Both the position numbers and the translations under genes were made by a program. A stretch of DNA of 64,000 nucleotides from Planctomycetota bacterium. GTDB taxonomy: Bacteria > Planctomycetota > UBA1135 > UBA2386. This document shows, one piece after another, positions 25,664 through 34,660 of the stretch; position 1 is the stretch's first letter; the number at the start of each line of letters is the position of its first letter. Below the pieces are notes generated by a model. That model was not told the DNA's origin, did not search any database, and saw nothing but the letters and a program-made list of their open reading frames with translations. The stretch lies in the NCBI GenBank assembly GCA_016716265.1, contig JADJWQ010000002.1, positions 271,001-335,000 of the forward strand. The letters run 5' to 3'.

Positions 25664-25799
25664 GGTGCGAGCGGGCGGGGGCGCTGGGGAGGCAGCCCGG
25701 ATTCGATCCCGGCACACGCGGTCCACCCGGCTGGCGGATGGTACGTAGGTGCCGCGTCGGAGGCGAATCGATCCTGGCTCCGCTCGCGCTGCGGTTCGC

Positions 25800-27122
25800 T
25801 CAGCGCGACAACACGTTGCGCAGCGAGCCGTCCGCCTGGCGTGCGAGCAGCGCGCCGCAGCGCCCGGCGTCGACGCCCAGCGTCGTCGCGACATCGCCGG
25901 CAGGGTTGAGCACGAACACCACGCCACCCGTCTGGCTCAGGCCGATGTAGCTCTCGGCTCTCGTTCCGGTGGCAGAGGCGAGGCGCAGGAACCCGCCGTC
26001 CGCGTCGACGCCGACGCGCGTCGCGACGTGGTCGGCCTGGTCCGTGAGCATCAAGAGACCGCTGCCGTCGGGCGCGACGCCGAGGAACGAGTGGCCGAGC
26101 CGTGCATCGCGCGAGCCGACGCGGAGGAAGCCCCCGTCGTCGTCCGCACCGGCGCGGGCGACGACCGCGCCGGTCTGGTCGCCGATCAGCATCACGCCGG
26201 ATCCGTTCGGCGCGACGCCGACGAACGAGTAGCCGGGCCGCTCGTTCCGCGGACCGACGCGGACGAAGCCGCCGTCGTCGTCCACACCCACGCGGGCGGC
26301 GACCCGGCCGGCGTCGTCGTCGAGCAGCAGCAGACCGGTGCCGTTCGGTGCGATGCCGAGGAACGAACTGCCCTGCCGCTCGCCGCGAGCGAACGCTCGC
26401 AGGCAGCCGCCGTCGTCGTCGGCCACGCAGGCGGCCACGACCTTGCCTCGCTCGTCGGAGACGTGGAGCAGGCCGCGTCCCTTGCTGTCGATCGCCATAC
26501 GGACGCCACCGCTGCCGCCGGCGCTCGGAAGCACGCGGACGAAGCCGCCCTGGTCGTCCCGGCCCGCACCAACCACAGGGTTGCCGCGCGCATCGAGGAG
26601 CATGAGCACGCCGGCGCCGTCGGACGTGAGGCCCAGGTACGACCGACCTGCGCCGCCGCCGCCGGGCTGGAGCTTCAGGCAGCCGCCGTCCGCGTCGGTG
26701 CCCAGCTCGAAGACCACGCGCGACGGCGAGTCGCCGGTGTCCACAGGCCCGAGCCGCTGGCCGACGACTCGTTGGCCGGTCAGGGTGACCTGCTCGACCC
26801 GAGCGTCCCGGGTCTGTGAGATGGTGATGCCGCCCGGCTCGACCACGACGGATGGCGAGTCGGCGGTGGCGCGCAACGGTGCGACGCGAAACTCGCTGCG
26901 CACGCGAAGCGAGTCCACCGACAGCTGGGCTTCGCCGTTGCGCATCGAACGCAGCGCGGCCTCCAGCTGTGCGATTCGCTGCTCCAACTGCGCGATCTGC
27001 GTCCGGGTGTCCGGGTCCTGACACCGCGCGGATCCTGCGGATCCGGCGAGCGCTGGTGCGGCGAGGAAGAACGTCGCGGACGAGAGCAGGCGCGCGAATG
27101 TGGTAGAGCGTCGGATCATCAT
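25800..27122 (-). CDS. Exported coiled-coil protein with seven 46-residue beta repeats
   Basis: 440 aa from ATG 27122 (MM start). Signal peptide ~1-33 (LLSSATFFLAAPALAG), then a coiled coil (TQIAQLEQRIAQLEAALRSM, residues ~41-60), a short beta region, and from residue ~136 six full repeats of 45-46 residues plus a partial one. A consensus unit reads VVARxGxDDDGGFxRVG, 6-8 variable residues, SFLGVAPNGSGxLLL, DDxAGR. For example DDDGGFVRVGPRNERPGYSF and DDDGGFLRVGSRDARLGHSF. I do not recognise this repeat. The coiled coil suggests trimer formation and the repeats look like stacked beta-strands, as in phage- or adhesin-type fibres; this is inference. The last unit (ALLARQADGSLRNVLSR) is degenerate. 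Confidence 0.75.
   Translation of the reverse strand: MMIRRSTTFARLLSSATFFLAAPALAGSAGSARCQDPDTRTQIAQLEQRIAQLEAALRSMRNGEAQLSVDSLRVRSEFRVAPLRATADSPSVVVEPGGITISQTRDARVEQVTLTGQRVVGQRLGPVDTGDSPSRVVFELGTDADGGCLKLQPGGGGAGRSYLGLTSDGAGVLMLLDARGNPVVGAGRDDQGGFVRVLPSAGGSGGVRMAIDSKGRGLLHVSDERGKVVAACVADDDGGCLRAFARGERQGSSFLGIAPNGTGLLLLDDDAGRVAARVGVDDDGGFVRVGPRNERPGYSFVGVAPNGSGVMLIGDQTGAVVARAGADDDGGFLRVGSRDARLGHSFLGVAPDGSGLLMLTDQADHVATRVGVDADGGFLRLASATGTRAESYIGLSQTGGVVFVLNPAGDVATTLGVDAGRCGALLARQADGSLRNVLSR
25803..26717. repeat. Degenerate ~138-bp tandem repeat inside the coiled-coil protein gene
   Basis: The protein repeat of 45-46 residues corresponds to a ~138-base DNA unit, six complete and one partial. 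The units differ by many silent and amino-acid changes, so the array is old, with residues GVAPNGSG and DDDGGF kept most strictly. Confidence 0.75.
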
Positions 27123-27298
27123 GCGTCCAGTCGCAGCTCGAGTCGTGCGCGACATGCGGCGGCGGCGTGCCGCCGGCGTCTGCGCAGTCGGGCCCGTAGC
27201 GCGCTGCGGCACGCGAGCGTTTCGCGTCCGGTGCGGCGGCCGGCGGGAGGGCCGCGGATGGCCGGACGGATGCGACCGGATCATGGCGCCCGCGCCAC

Positions 27299-27327
27299 CG
27301 CCCGCGCTGTCGCAGGGGGCGCGGGCG
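27299..27327 (-). terminator. GC-rich hairpin after the double C-type lectin gene
   Basis: A 9-bp inverted repeat (CGCCCGCGC and GCGCGGGCG) with an 11-base loop begins 11 bases downstream of the stop of the lectin gene on the minus strand. No T tail. It is a probable terminator. Confidence 0.5.
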
Positions 27328-27337
27328 GGCGACGACC

Positions 27338-28594
27338 TCAGCGACCGATGGTCGCGCGGCCGGCGTTCGAGACGACGGCGCCGAACGCGTTCGCGCCGGG
27401 CTCGATCACGAACGACTGGAAGAAGCACTCGACGCCGATCAGCTGCGAGTCGTTGGGCACCGGCAACGACCACTCCGCCATGTTGCCCCGCTTGTAGAGC
27501 AGCTCGTCGACGACGATGTCGATGTAGACGTTGCAGCCCGGCATGCCGATCGGGGTGAGCGAGACGGGTAGCAGCTGGCCGCGCCAGATCTGATCGTCGA
27601 AGCCGATCAGCCCGAACGGGATCGCCAGCCGGCTCGGCGAGATCGTGTCGACGCGCAGGTCGAAGCGGCCGCCGATCAGGAGCTGCGTGCCGAACGCCGC
27701 GGACAGCACCGGTGCACCGAGCGCCCCGGCGCAGCCCTGGCCGAAGGTCACGAGGCCGCTGCCCGGCGGTGTCGTCCGCTCGAGCACGGCGGGCTGCAGC
27801 GCCAGGCCGTCGACGTCGTTCCAGCCACCGGCCGGCGCGCAGGTCGCATCGACCGTCACGAAGTCGTCGTCCGCGCCGGTGCCGCTCGGCTCGCCCGGGC
27901 ACCAGGCGGTGAACGCGACCGGCTCGCCGCTGGTCCACTCGAACATGCCCTCGGTGGTCGCGTCGTTCAGGCCGATCCAGAGCGGGCCGGTGCCGAACTG
28001 CGCGAGCAGCCAGTCGTGCTCCGCCTGGCTACGGACGGTGGCGAGGTGGCCGCCCTCGAGCAGCGCGCGGGCCTCGCCGTCGCGCCAGGCGAGCGGCTCG
28101 GTGCGGCGGTACCAATGCCCGTTGACCGGGCTCTGCACCCAGCCGTCGGGGGCGGAGGTCGCCTCGATCAGGCCGGGGTAGGGGTCGGTGCCGTCCTGGT
28201 CGTTCCAACCGCCGACGCGGTCGATGCACCACTGGGTGATCTGGACGTAGTCCTCACCGCTGTAGAGGTTGTTCGGCTCGCCAGGGCACCAGTGCGTGTA
28301 CAGGACGGGTTCGCCGCTGACCCACACGAACGTGCCTTCGACCGCCTCGTCGTTGAGGCCGATCCACAGGTTGCGCAGGCCGAACTGCCGCAGGACCCAG
28401 TCCAGCTGCGGCTGGCTGCGGATCGTGGCGAGGTTCGCGCCGTCGCGGACCGCCTCGGCCTGTGCCGAAGCCCAATCCTGGGGCGCGGTGAGACGGTACC
28501 AGTGACCGTTGATGGGGCTCTGCACCCAGGAGGTCTGGGCGAGTAGCGGAGACGCAGCCAGCAGGGCCGCCGCGACGACGAGGGATCGTGCCAT
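27338..28594 (-). CDS. Exported double C-type-lectin-domain protein
   Basis: 418 aa from ATG 28594 with a signal peptide (MARSLVVAAALLAASPLLAQ). Two tandem C-type lectin domains: each begins WVQSPxNGHWYR and has LATIRSQ/LATVRSQ, LWIGLND, GEPV..T.WCPGEP and GGWNDxDG. The first keeps EPNN (mannose-type calcium ligand set), whereas the second has EPSG, so its calcium/sugar site is probably altered. The remaining ~130 residues are the shared beta domain (PIGMPGCNVYIDIV, SLPVPNDSQLIGVECFFQSF, ending SNAGRATIGR). It most likely binds carbohydrates at the cell surface. A related double-CTLD gene starts at 63378. Confidence 0.9.
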   Translation of the reverse strand: MARSLVVAAALLAASPLLAQTSWVQSPINGHWYRLTAPQDWASAQAEAVRDGANLATIRSQPQLDWVLRQFGLRNLWIGLNDEAVEGTFVWVSGEPVLYTHWCPGEPNNLYSGEDYVQITQWCIDRVGGWNDQDGTDPYPGLIEATSAPDGWVQSPVNGHWYRRTEPLAWRDGEARALLEGGHLATVRSQAEHDWLLAQFGTGPLWIGLNDATTEGMFEWTSGEPVAFTAWCPGEPSGTGADDDFVTVDATCAPAGGWNDVDGLALQPAVLERTTPPGSGLVTFGQGCAGALGAPVLSAAFGTQLLIGGRFDLRVDTISPSRLAIPFGLIGFDDQIWRGQLLPVSLTPIGMPGCNVYIDIVVDELLYKRGNMAEWSLPVPNDSQLIGVECFFQSFVIEPGANAFGAVVSNAGRATIGR

Positions 28595-28628
28595 TCTCTT
28601 CTCCCAACTCCGGCCCGCGGGGAGCGCG

Positions 28629-28660
28629 GACCGTGCCCTGGATGATGCCCAGGCACGGTC
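28629..28660 (-). terminator. Inverted repeat between the coupling-protein-like gene and the lectin gene
   Basis: GACCGTGCC (28629-28637) and GGCACGGTC (28652-28660) form a perfect 9-bp stem with near-symmetric inner bases. It lies 66 bases after the coupling-protein stop and 34 bases before the lectin start, both on the minus strand, so it may be a terminator or an operator. Confidence 0.5.
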
Positions 28661-28726
28661 GGCCGGAACAAGGAGAACTCGAAACGGCGCGGGGATTTCC
28701 GTCGACCGGCCGTCGGCTACGGCGGG

Positions 28727-30715
28727 TCAGAATGGTACGTCGCCGTCGGGTATCGCCCCGTGCGCGCCGCCGTGGTCCTCGCCCGGGTCCTGGCCAGGAT
28801 CGTCGTCCGGGTCCGGGAACGGCAGCATCCCGGTCTCGGCGGCGCGCGCCCGGCACAGCGCGGCGGTGCGCTCGAAGTGGAGCCATGCGATCACCGCGTC
28901 CGGGGCGGCAAGGCCGCAGCGGTCCGACGCCGCGAAGAACTCGTCGACGTCGGCGCGGAGCTCGCGCAGCGCGCGGGCGGCCCGGAACAGCTCGTCGGCG
29001 GTGTCGCGACGCCGCAGCTCGGCCCACCGCGCGCGCGCCCGGCGCGACGCGCGCTGCAGCCCGAGCTCCGCTTCGAGCGACGCGAGGCGCCGCTCGCGGC
29101 GGCGCTGCGGGGGAGCGCTCGGATCGAAGTGCAATGCCGTGGGTCGCCGCCCGCGGTCGGCGAACTCGCCGAGCCGGGCACGACCGAGGATGCGGCCGAG
29201 CTCGGGCGTGCGGTGGGCGGGCACGAGCCAGCACTGGAACGGCGGTCGCTCGGTGAGGAACCAGGTGGTCGGCCGGCCGAGCTCGAAGTGCTCGCGCGGG
29301 CGATCGATCTCGTCGGGCTCGAGCACCTGCCGCGGCGCGGCCACGCGGTCGCGGGCGTGCACCCGCCACTCACCGGTGCGCTGGTCCTGCATCTCGTGGT
29401 AGATCGTCGACTCGGCGGTCATGCGGCCGCTGAGCTGCGACGCGTAGATCGCGTCCTCGTGCTCCAGGCCCGCGAAGAACACCTTCGTCGAGAAGCCGGC
29501 GAGCACCGGCTGGGTGCCGAGGCCGTAGGCCTGCCGCACCTGGCCGAGGTTCTGGACCGCCGCGACCACGGCCACCCGGCGCGAGCGCAGCGTGTTCAGG
29601 CGCACCTCGAAGTCGGGAAGCCGGCCGAGCGCCGACGCGAACTCGTCGAGGAACAGCGTGACCGGCCGTGGCAGGCGTGCTCCGGGCTGGCGGTCGGCGA
29701 GGTTGATCAGCTCGGCGATCAGCTGCTGCACGAACAGGTTGAACAGCGGGCGCAGCCGCTCGATGTGCGCCTCGGGCACGACCACGACCAGCACCGTCGG
29801 CCGCTCGACGAGGCGCGCGAAGCGGAGCTCGTGGTGCGAAGTGACGGCCGCGAGCTGGCGATCGAGGAACACCAGCAGCCGGTTCGCGGCGTCGGTCAGC
29901 GCCGTGTAGGCGTTGCCCGACTCGGACGCGAGGAACGCGCGGAAGCGCTGGAGCGCGTGACACTCCGCGTGCGCCTGGAACCAAGCGACGAACTGGTCGC
30001 GCGGCAGGTCGAGGATCGCGCGCACGCGCGCGAGGCTCGGCACCTCGCGTGGGTCGTCGGTCAGCGCGATCAGGATGCCGCCGATCAGGTCGGTGCTGGT
30101 CTGGATCCAGAACGGCGATTCGTTGGGGTGGCTGCGCGTCTCCGACGCGCGGCACACGTGCAGCGCCAGGTCGAGTGCGCGGTCGGTATCGACGCCGGTC
30201 CCCGCGGGGTTCCAGCCGACGGTGCGGGCCGCGTCGGTCAGGTCGAGCCGCAGGACGTCCTCGGGGGCGCGGCCGGCGAGGCGCGCGAGCTCGTCGTAGC
30301 TGCCGGCGAGCTCGCCCTTGACGTCGAACAGCACCACCGTGCGCTCGGGATCCTGGATCTGCGACGCGGCCAGCGGGAGGATCAGCTCGGTGGTCTTGCC
30401 GCAGCCGGTGCGCCCGATGCCGAGCACGTGGCGGCACATCAGCTCCTCGCCGAAGTGCAGGGCGACCGACCACAGCGCGTCGACCTTGCCGTCCCGCCCG
30501 ACGTGGATCGGGCAGGCGTGATGCAGCACGGTGTCGTGCGGGAGGCCGCTCGGCCGCGTCAACGGCAGCAGATCCTCGCGGCGCGCGAGGTGTGCCGAGC
30601 CGTGGATCGGGATCGGGTGCGCGGGGGGGCGCACGGGCAGCGCGTCGGGCGAGCGCAGGAACTCGGGCTGCAGCCAGAACAACTCTGGCTGCTCGTCGGG
30701 GCCTGTCGGCCTCAT
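28727..30715 (-). CDS. VirD4/TraG-type coupling ATPase, soluble form
   Basis: 662 aa from ATG 30715, preceded by AGGAG eight bases upstream. It belongs to the type IV secretion coupling protein family. Walker A is GIGRTGCGKTTE (residues ~99-110), then VVLFDVKGELAGSYDELA, a GNAYTALTDAANRLL segment, and Walker B VTLFLDEFASALGRLPDFEV, where DEFAS.G..P is characteristic. VVAAVQNLGQVRQAYG carries the sensor Gln. The N-terminal membrane anchor normal for VirD4/TraG is missing: the first 90 residues are polar and Pro-rich. The C-terminus is Arg/Ala-rich, then acidic (DPDDDPGQDPGEDH). No other type IV secretion, relaxase or plasmid genes are visible in the window, so it is an orphan. Role could be DNA or protein pumping, or recruitment. 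Confidence 0.85.
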   Translation of the reverse strand: MRPTGPDEQPELFWLQPEFLRSPDALPVRPPAHPIPIHGSAHLARREDLLPLTRPSGLPHDTVLHHACPIHVGRDGKVDALWSVALHFGEELMCRHVLGIGRTGCGKTTELILPLAASQIQDPERTVVLFDVKGELAGSYDELARLAGRAPEDVLRLDLTDAARTVGWNPAGTGVDTDRALDLALHVCRASETRSHPNESPFWIQTSTDLIGGILIALTDDPREVPSLARVRAILDLPRDQFVAWFQAHAECHALQRFRAFLASESGNAYTALTDAANRLLVFLDRQLAAVTSHHELRFARLVERPTVLVVVVPEAHIERLRPLFNLFVQQLIAELINLADRQPGARLPRPVTLFLDEFASALGRLPDFEVRLNTLRSRRVAVVAAVQNLGQVRQAYGLGTQPVLAGFSTKVFFAGLEHEDAIYASQLSGRMTAESTIYHEMQDQRTGEWRVHARDRVAAPRQVLEPDEIDRPREHFELGRPTTWFLTERPPFQCWLVPAHRTPELGRILGRARLGEFADRGRRPTALHFDPSAPPQRRRERRLASLEAELGLQRASRRARARWAELRRRDTADELFRAARALRELRADVDEFFAASDRCGLAAPDAVIAWLHFERTAALCRARAAETGMLPFPDPDDDPGQDPGEDHGGAHGAIPDGDVPF

Positions 30716-31021
30716 TGCTGTCGCTCCTGGGAGATGCGAGCCGGGCTGCGCGGCGACGCGGGAACGCGACGACTCGCATCGTGGATCCCGCGCGGCGTCG
30801 CGCCTCCGAGCACCACCCGGAGGGGGGACTCGCGATGCCGACCGCGCACGAGTCTTCATGCCGTCTCGATCACGGCTCCGCAATCGGGTGCGCGCGCAGC
30901 GCGGCGTGCATCACACGCGCAAGCCAGCGTGCTCGCACGGCTTCGCGAGCGTCTCCAGAAATCGCAGCGCGCGTCGATTTCGAGTGCGGTCCTCGCGTGG
31001 TCGACGGTGGCGCGCGCGCAC
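30716..31021. other. Intergenic gap, 306 bases
   Basis: It lies between the coupling-protein-like gene and the antiporter gene, both on the minus strand, so it should hold the promoter of the former. No recognisable gene, RNA or repeat was seen. Short open frames on both strands look like GC-driven noise. Confidence 0.4.
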
Positions 31022-32728
31022 TCAGCGAACGTCGTCGTCGTCGTCCTCGAGGTAGTGGTTGAAGTCCTCGGCGTCCTCGCCGTGCAGGATGTCGTAGGCG
31101 TGCGCCGGGGACTTCGCGTCGAACAGCGCCTGCCGCACGTTGGCGTCGACACCGATCGTGCGCGCGATCGCCGCGAGCACTTCGAGGTGGCGCTCGCGCG
31201 CGCCCTCGGGCGTCGCGACGAGCACGATGCAGTGCACCGGCTTGCCGTCGGGCGTGTCGAACGGCAGCCCCGGTCGCGACAGCGCCATCACGCCCGCCAT
31301 CCGCTCGCCCTCGGGCAGCACGCCGTGCGGGATCGCGAGACCCTCGCCGATGCAGGTCGAGATCAGCGCCTCGCGCTCGAGCACCGAGGCGAGCAGCGCG
31401 GCGCGGTCGACGCCGACCAGGTGGTGCGAGTCGACCAGCAGCTCGGTCAGGCGTTCGATCGCCTCCTCCTTCGACTCCGCGCGCAGATCGACGACGATGT
31501 TCTCCTCCTGCAGGAAGTCGAGCACCCGGGCGCGGTCGCGGCCCTGCTCGCCGGAGCGGCGCAGCGCGAGGCGCGTCAGCACCGGCCCGAGCAGCTCGTT
31601 GATCGTCACGCAACCGAGCACGGTCGCGACGAACACGTCGTGCAACGGCTGGAACAGCGGGTCTTCCTGGATCACGACCACGAGGCCGACCGCGAGCCCG
31701 GCCTGTGGCACCAGCGCGAAACCGAGGTTGCGGCGCAGCGCTCGCGGCGCGCCCGCCAGGGTCATCCCGAGGCGGCCGGCGAGCACCTTGCCGGCGACGC
31801 GCCCGGCGACCGCGAGCGCGACGACCGAGCCGACGCGCGCGAGATCGTCGACGTGCAGGTGCAGGCCGGCGAGCGTGAAGAACACCGCGAGGATCGCCGG
31901 TCGGAGGTTGTCGAAGAAGGACTCGACGAACTCGTCCTTGTTGGGCGTCAGGTTGGCCTGCGTCGCGCCGAGGAACAGGCAGCTCAGCAGCGGCGATACG
32001 CTGATCGCGCGGCTCGCGCCGAGCACTGCGAGGATCGTGATGACGGCGGCGGTCGTCAGCGGGCCGAGGCGGACCGTGCGCCGCGTGAACGTGACGATCC
32101 CGAAGCCGGCGGTCAGGCCGACGACGAGCGACAGCCCGAGCTGCCGCAGCGGCTCGGCGAGCAGGCCGAGCCCGGTCGCGCCGGCCGCCGGATCGAGCTG
32201 GCCGCGCGTCATCGCGCGCGCGACCTCGAACAGCAGCACGCAGGCGATGTTGTTCAGCGCGACGGCGGCGACCAGCGTCTTGACGAACACGCCCTTCGCG
32301 CGCGCCTCGGCGACCAGCGCGACGACGGTCGCCGGCGCCGTCGAGATCGACACCGTCGCGACCAGCAGCGACGTGCCCCACGACGCCTCGCCGAGGCCGG
32401 ACAGCAGGCCGAACACGATCAGCGGCGTCAGCGTCGCCTCGAACAGCAGCAGGTACAGCAGGCGCCGGTGCGCGTTGCGGAGCCGCCGCAGATCGAGGTG
32501 CGAGCCGACCGTCACCGCGACGAGCCCGAGCGCGAAGCTGGTCAGCGGCGCGAGACTGCCGGTCGCCCGCTGCTCGAACACGTCGAGCACCGACGGCCCG
32601 AGCAGGAAGCCGGCCAGGATCTGCCCGGTGACCGCCGGCACGTGCGCTCGCTTGCTCAGCGACCCGAGCAGCGCACCGCCCAGCAGCACGATCGCGAGCA
32701 TCGGAATCGGATGAGACAGCTCGTCCAC
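31022..32728 (-). CDS. Cation/proton antiporter (CPA2/KefB-like) fused to a PTS EIIA domain
   Basis: 568 aa from ATG 32728. Residues ~1-400 form a Na+/H+ exchanger-type membrane domain with about twelve hydrophobic segments (MLAIVLLGGALLGSL, ILAGFLLGPSVLDVF, SLLVATVSISTAPATVVALV). The C-terminal ~150 residues are a fructose/Ntr-type PTS EIIA domain: ENIVVDLRAESKEEAIERL, LISTCIGEGLAIPHGV with the phosphorylatable His in IPHG, and VHCIVLVATPEGARERHL. An acidic tail (LEDDDDDVR) ends the protein. Phosphorylation of the EIIA domain, or sensing by it, could gate ion transport; this fusion is known from other bacteria. No other PTS gene is visible here. Likely transports K+ or Na+ against protons in the inner membrane. 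Confidence 0.88.
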   Translation of the reverse strand: MDELSHPIPMLAIVLLGGALLGSLSKRAHVPAVTGQILAGFLLGPSVLDVFEQRATGSLAPLTSFALGLVAVTVGSHLDLRRLRNAHRRLLYLLLFEATLTPLIVFGLLSGLGEASWGTSLLVATVSISTAPATVVALVAEARAKGVFVKTLVAAVALNNIACVLLFEVARAMTRGQLDPAAGATGLGLLAEPLRQLGLSLVVGLTAGFGIVTFTRRTVRLGPLTTAAVITILAVLGASRAISVSPLLSCLFLGATQANLTPNKDEFVESFFDNLRPAILAVFFTLAGLHLHVDDLARVGSVVALAVAGRVAGKVLAGRLGMTLAGAPRALRRNLGFALVPQAGLAVGLVVVIQEDPLFQPLHDVFVATVLGCVTINELLGPVLTRLALRRSGEQGRDRARVLDFLQEENIVVDLRAESKEEAIERLTELLVDSHHLVGVDRAALLASVLEREALISTCIGEGLAIPHGVLPEGERMAGVMALSRPGLPFDTPDGKPVHCIVLVATPEGARERHLEVLAAIARTIGVDANVRQALFDAKSPAHAYDILHGEDAEDFNHYLEDDDDDVR

Positions 32729-32770
32729 GCGCTCACTTCATATCGGTACCGCGTACGATTTTTACATCAA

Positions 32771-32794
32771 GGTGCCGGCCGCGAGCCGGCGACC
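32771..32794 (-). terminator. Hairpin after the ubiD operon
   Basis: GCCGGC...GCCGGC with flanking GGT/ACC forms a short, bulged stem 35-58 bases after the ubiD stop on the minus strand. It is followed by a TGTAAAAAT stretch. It would separate the pabA-to-ubiD operon from the antiporter gene. Confidence 0.35.
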
Positions 32795-32828
32795 GCCCGG
32801 CGTGCCGCCCGGACCCGCCGTCGTGCGG

Positions 32829-34660
32829 TCAGTCCAGGTGCGCGCGGTCGCTGTCGCCCATCGCGACCTTGCCACCCGGGAAGTACTCGCCCCAGCGCCG
32901 GTCGACGAGCCGCGCGGTGTCGGGATCGCAGAACAGCTCCTCGGGGTACTCGGGGCGCATGCGTGCGTCGATGACGATCGGCGGCGTGTAGCAGCTCTGG
33001 TGGCGCACGACCCGCACGTCGCGCGCGACGATGTCGGCGGCCGGCTCGAAGCGCGTGAACACCGTCCACAGGAAGTTCAGCGGCGACCGCGCGGTGCGCT
33101 CGGCGTCGTCCACCAGCACGACGAGCGGCCAGTCGGAGACCGCGTCGGCCTGCGCGAGGCGTCGCGGCGCGTCGGGCTCGGCCGGGTAGCCGGGACCGGA
33201 CACGCACAGGCAGCCGGGGCAGAACGGCAGCGCGGTGTCGAAGCCCATCGGCAACGCGCGGCCCTCGAAGCGCTCGGGCAGTGCGCGCACCGGATCGCCG
33301 AGGCCGAGCAGCACGCCCTTGCTGCCCTCGTTCACCTTCGGCCCGGTGTAGTCGAGCGTGTCCATCGACAGGTTGCCGAACACGTACAGGTCGGTCTCGA
33401 AGCGCGTGCGGGCCAGCACGTGGCTCAGCGTCGCGCGGAAGTCGCGCAGATCGACCGGGCGGTCGGTCAGCAGCAGGAACTTGGTCAATGCGAGCTGGCC
33501 CTCGCCGAGGATGCGGAACGCGTGCGTCATCGCCTCGCGGCGATAGCGCTCGGCGACGACGGCCGCGGCGAGGCTGTGGTAGCCGGTCTCGCCGTACGAC
33601 CACAGCTCGCGGACCGCGGGCATCACGACGCGGATCAGCGGCGACAGCAGCTCCTGCAGGTAGTCGCCGAGGAAGAAGTCCTCCTGCCGCGGCTTGCCGA
33701 CCACGGTCGCCGCGCAGATCGGATCGCGGCGGCGCAGCAGGGCCTTGACGTCGATCCGCGGGTAGTCGTGCTGCAGCGAGTAGTAGCCGTAGTGGTCGCC
33801 GAACGGTCCTTCCGGATGGCGTGCACCGGGCTTCACCTCGCCGACGATCACGAACTCGCAATCGGCTGCGACCGGCAGGGGACCGGCGGGATTGCGCGCC
33901 ATACGGAACCGCCGGCCGAGCACCAGCGACGCCAGCAGGACCTCCGGCACGTTCTCCGGCAACGGCGCGATCGCCGACAGGATCATCGCGGGTGGGCCAC
34001 CGATGTGCACGTTGACCGGCATCGGCTCGCCGCGCTCCTCCCACGCCGCGAGGTGGAAGCCGCCGCCCTTGCCGATCTGCACGTGCAATCCGCAGGTGTC
34101 GTCGGAGAAGCGCTGGATCCGGTACATCCCGAGATTGGGGCCGAGCCCGGCCGGGTGCTCGGTCCACACGAGCGGCAGCGTGACGAATGGCCCCCGTCCT
34201 TCGCCCACGTGCGCAGCAGCGGCAGCCGGGTCAGTCGGGGGGGCGCATCGACGACCTGTGCGACCGGCGCGCGCCGCACGGCCCGCCGGCCGACCGACGC
34301 CAGCGACCACAGCGCGTCACGCTGTGCCCACAGCTTGCCCGGCGCGGGTGGCAGCAGCTCGTGCGGGAAGCTCGCGACGCGCGCGACGAGCTGCTCCGGC
34401 CGCCGCCCGAACGCGAGCTCGACGCGCCGCGCGGTGCCGAACAGGTTGGTGACGACCGGCCAGTCCGCGCCCTTCACGTTGCGGAACAGGAGCGCCGGGC
34501 CACCGGCCGCGATCACGCGGCGGTGGACCTCGGCGGCCTCGAGGTCGGGGTCGACCTCGGCGTCGATCTCGACGAGCTCGCCCTCGCTGCGGAGCAGATC
34601 GAGCAATGCGCGCAGGTCGAGCAGTCCGGCGGGCGGATCGAGCGGGGGCGGGCGGTTCAT
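32829..34660 (-). CDS. ubiD: UbiD-family decarboxylase, interrupted by one frameshift
   Basis: The gene runs from ATG 34660 to the stop at 32829 but is in two frames. The N-terminal part (DLRALLDLLRSEGELVEIDAEV, LLFRNVKGADWPVVTNLFG) is in one frame to LPLLRTWAKDGG. The remainder (PFVTLPLVWTEHPAGLGPNLGMYR, EFVIVGEVKPGARHPEGPFGDHYGYYS) is in the next. Restoring one base to the run of five C at 34191-34195 rejoins them as a 610-aa protein, the size of the long UbiD subgroup that includes menaquinone decarboxylases. The prFMN/catalytic Glu lie in GEV and EGPFG. It decarboxylates an aromatic acid, probably in quinone biosynthesis. The start overlaps the lpxB stop (ATGA). The break may be a sequencing error at a homopolymer, or a real mutation. 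Confidence 0.8.

Noticed and set aside
28727..30715. A type IV secretion or conjugation locus
   Set aside because: Only the coupling-protein-like ATPase is present; no VirB, relaxase, integrase or attachment sites were seen nearby.
32735..32775. A sigma-70 promoter for the antiporter (TTGATG with GATATG)
   Set aside because: The spacing is about 20 bases and the match is weak; A-rich DNA alone is not enough.
28760..32974. Very long plus-strand open frame opposite the coupling-protein-like and antiporter genes
   Set aside because: Composition is Arg/Glu/Val/Ala-rich without domains; it is the complement of two well-supported genes and arises from high GC content.
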